Of a stretch of 21,325 bases of DNA, positions 20,428 through 21,325 are shown in pieces. The stretch lies in IMG/VR virus record IMGVR_UViG_3300010885_001363, positions 1 through 21,325 of that record; one strand, given 5' to 3'. How positions within the stretch are numbered: the stretch's first letter is position 1; the number at the start of each line of letters is the position of its first letter. Below the pieces are notes generated by a model. The model saw only the letters and a list, made by a program, of their open reading frames with translations. It did no database searches and was not told the DNA's origin. The stretch comes from a virus. The position numbers and the translations under genes were made by a program.

Positions 20428-21325
20428 TCAGGTGTTACGGAAGGCACCAGCAACGCCAACGCGCACAGCGCCAGCACCGTAGGCCAGACGGCCCACGATC
20501 ACGTCGCCCTGATAAATCACCTTGGTGTCAGCACCCGTGGTCTGAACCGAAGGACCGATGGCTTCCACAACGCCAGCAGCGTCACGGTGGAAGATCAGGC
20601 CGCAGCTGTTGGTGAAGTTGGAAGCAATGCCGTAGGAGTTGTTCTCGCCGGTCACAGCAGCAGCATCAATGGCAGCGCCAGAGGCGGAACCATACTTGCC
20701 CAGGAAGGGGATGTTGTTGGACTTCTTGATGCTGATACCAGCGATCTCATACAGGCCATCACCGGAGTTCATGGAACCCTGGTTGTTGCCGTACTCACGG
20801 TACAGGATGTTGGTGTCAACCTGGCTGATCAGAGCGTAGTACTGACGGGGGGACAGCACGGCCACACGACCATCCTTAGGAGCGGCGACCTCGTCAAGAC
20901 GGGCAGCAGCTTCAAAGAAGCCGTCAACCAGGGCTTGGGCATCATACTCCTTGGAAGCACCCAGGTTGATCTGGAAACCACCAGGCTCGCCGGTCACGGC
21001 AGCAGAGGCAGAGGAGGCACGATCGAGCACACGGAAGATGCGACGATCATAGAACTCAGCCAGGCTCTGGCCGATCTGACGGGCGATAGGGCCACGGATG
21101 TCATACTGGCTCATCACCTCGTCGAGGTTGTCCACGAAGGCGCTGGCGACCAGCAGGTCGTCCATTGCGATGGTGGTCTCGGCAGCAGGAGGGTTGCCAG
21201 CGCCCAGGATGGGCACACCGGGGGTGTGGTAACCAGCCGAGATACGGCCAGTGTGGATGAACTGGGCTTGCTTGCCACCACGGAGGGTCCGGTTCATGAC
21301 CAGATCCTTGGCGATGGTGCTGTTA
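20428..21325 (-). CDS. Major capsid protein (T7 gp10-like), 5' end beyond window
   Basis: HK97-fold shell protein. The visible frame is open to the window edge, giving 298 codons: before the ATG at 21297 it reads NSTIAKDLVMNRTLRGGKQA with no stop, which aligns with SRHMVRSISSGKSAQF of T7 gp10A. The internal Met is therefore not the start, and about 40 to 50 residues are missing. Other family parts are FIHTGRISAGYHTPG, IAMDDLLVASAFVDNLDEVM, RVAVLSPRQYYALI and NSCGLIFHRDAAGVVEAIGP. T7 gp10A is 345 residues. Codons are strongly C-ending (GCC, ATC, AAC, GTC), as expected for the most abundant virion protein. The stop is followed by repeats and a terminator. Confidence 0.93.
   Translation of the reverse strand, partial: NSTIAKDLVMNRTLRGGKQAQFIHTGRISAGYHTPGVPILGAGNPPAAETTIAMDDLLVASAFVDNLDEVMSQYDIRGPIARQIGQSLAEFYDRRIFRVLDRASSASAAVTGEPGGFQINLGASKEYDAQALVDGFFEAAARLDEVAAPKDGRVAVLSPRQYYALISQVDTNILYREYGNNQGSMNSGDGLYEIAGISIKKSNNIPFLGKYGSASGAAIDAAAVTGENNSYGIASNFTNSCGLIFHRDAAGVVEAIGPSVQTTGADTKVIYQGDVIVGRLAYGAGAVRVGVAGAFRNT

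Noticed and set aside
1-21325. tRNA genes, CRISPR arrays, integrase or attachment sites, host-derived photosynthesis genes
   Set aside because: I saw no cloverleaf, spaced repeat array, recombinase or such metabolic gene in any frame; the sequence is nearly filled by late phage genes on one strand.

Overview
The window is a late-gene (virion assembly, lysis and packaging) segment of a T7-supergroup podovirus. All supported genes lie on the minus strand, so they read from the right edge to the left. Gene order and protein types match the right arm of T7-like phages: capsid, tail tubes A and B (gp11, gp12), internal virion proteins (gp13 to gp16), tail fibre (gp17), lysis genes, small terminase (gp18) and large terminase (gp19). 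The satellite proteins (small Lys-rich ORFs, an M15 peptidase instead of a T7 lysozyme, glycine-rich virion modules) are of kinds I associate with phages of Synechococcus and related picocyanobacteria. The cyanobacterial host is therefore an inference, because no photosynthesis gene or host gene is present.

Right part (20428-21325): the major capsid gene, cut at its 5' end by the window edge. It is followed by a 92-nt gap holding three CCTAAT repeats at 11-bp spacing, a 14-bp palindrome and a strong hairpin terminator, as T7 has between its genes 10 and 11. Centre-right (8614-20335): gp11, gp12, gp13-like, gp14-like, gp15-like and gp16-like, mostly overlapping or a few bases apart. The gp15-like protein ends in what looks like a peptidoglycan-hydrolase domain, which T7 carries on gp16 instead. 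Centre (6118-8607): a tail fibre with a T7-type N-terminus and internal repeats.

Centre-left (4168-6112): a tight chain of small genes: a 101-aa protein, a 44-aa and a 53-aa basic protein, a one-TM protein (holin candidate), an M15 peptidase (endolysin candidate), a 113-aa beta-rich protein and the small terminase. Left (1-4166): in T7 the small and large terminase genes are separated only by the spanin genes. Here about 3.1 kb intervenes, with a small membrane protein, two different HNH nucleases and five other proteins, most of them very basic. The large terminase runs off the left edge.

Functionally the window covers the virion shell and tail, the DNA-ejection proteins, host adsorption, lysis and packaging. 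The least explained part is the set of six short or low-complexity basic proteins between the fibre and the large terminase, plus a Thr/Gly-rich protein that shares a module with the tail nozzle and has capsid-like codon choice. No stretch over 300 bases lacks a gene; the largest gaps are 92, 79 and 77 nt.
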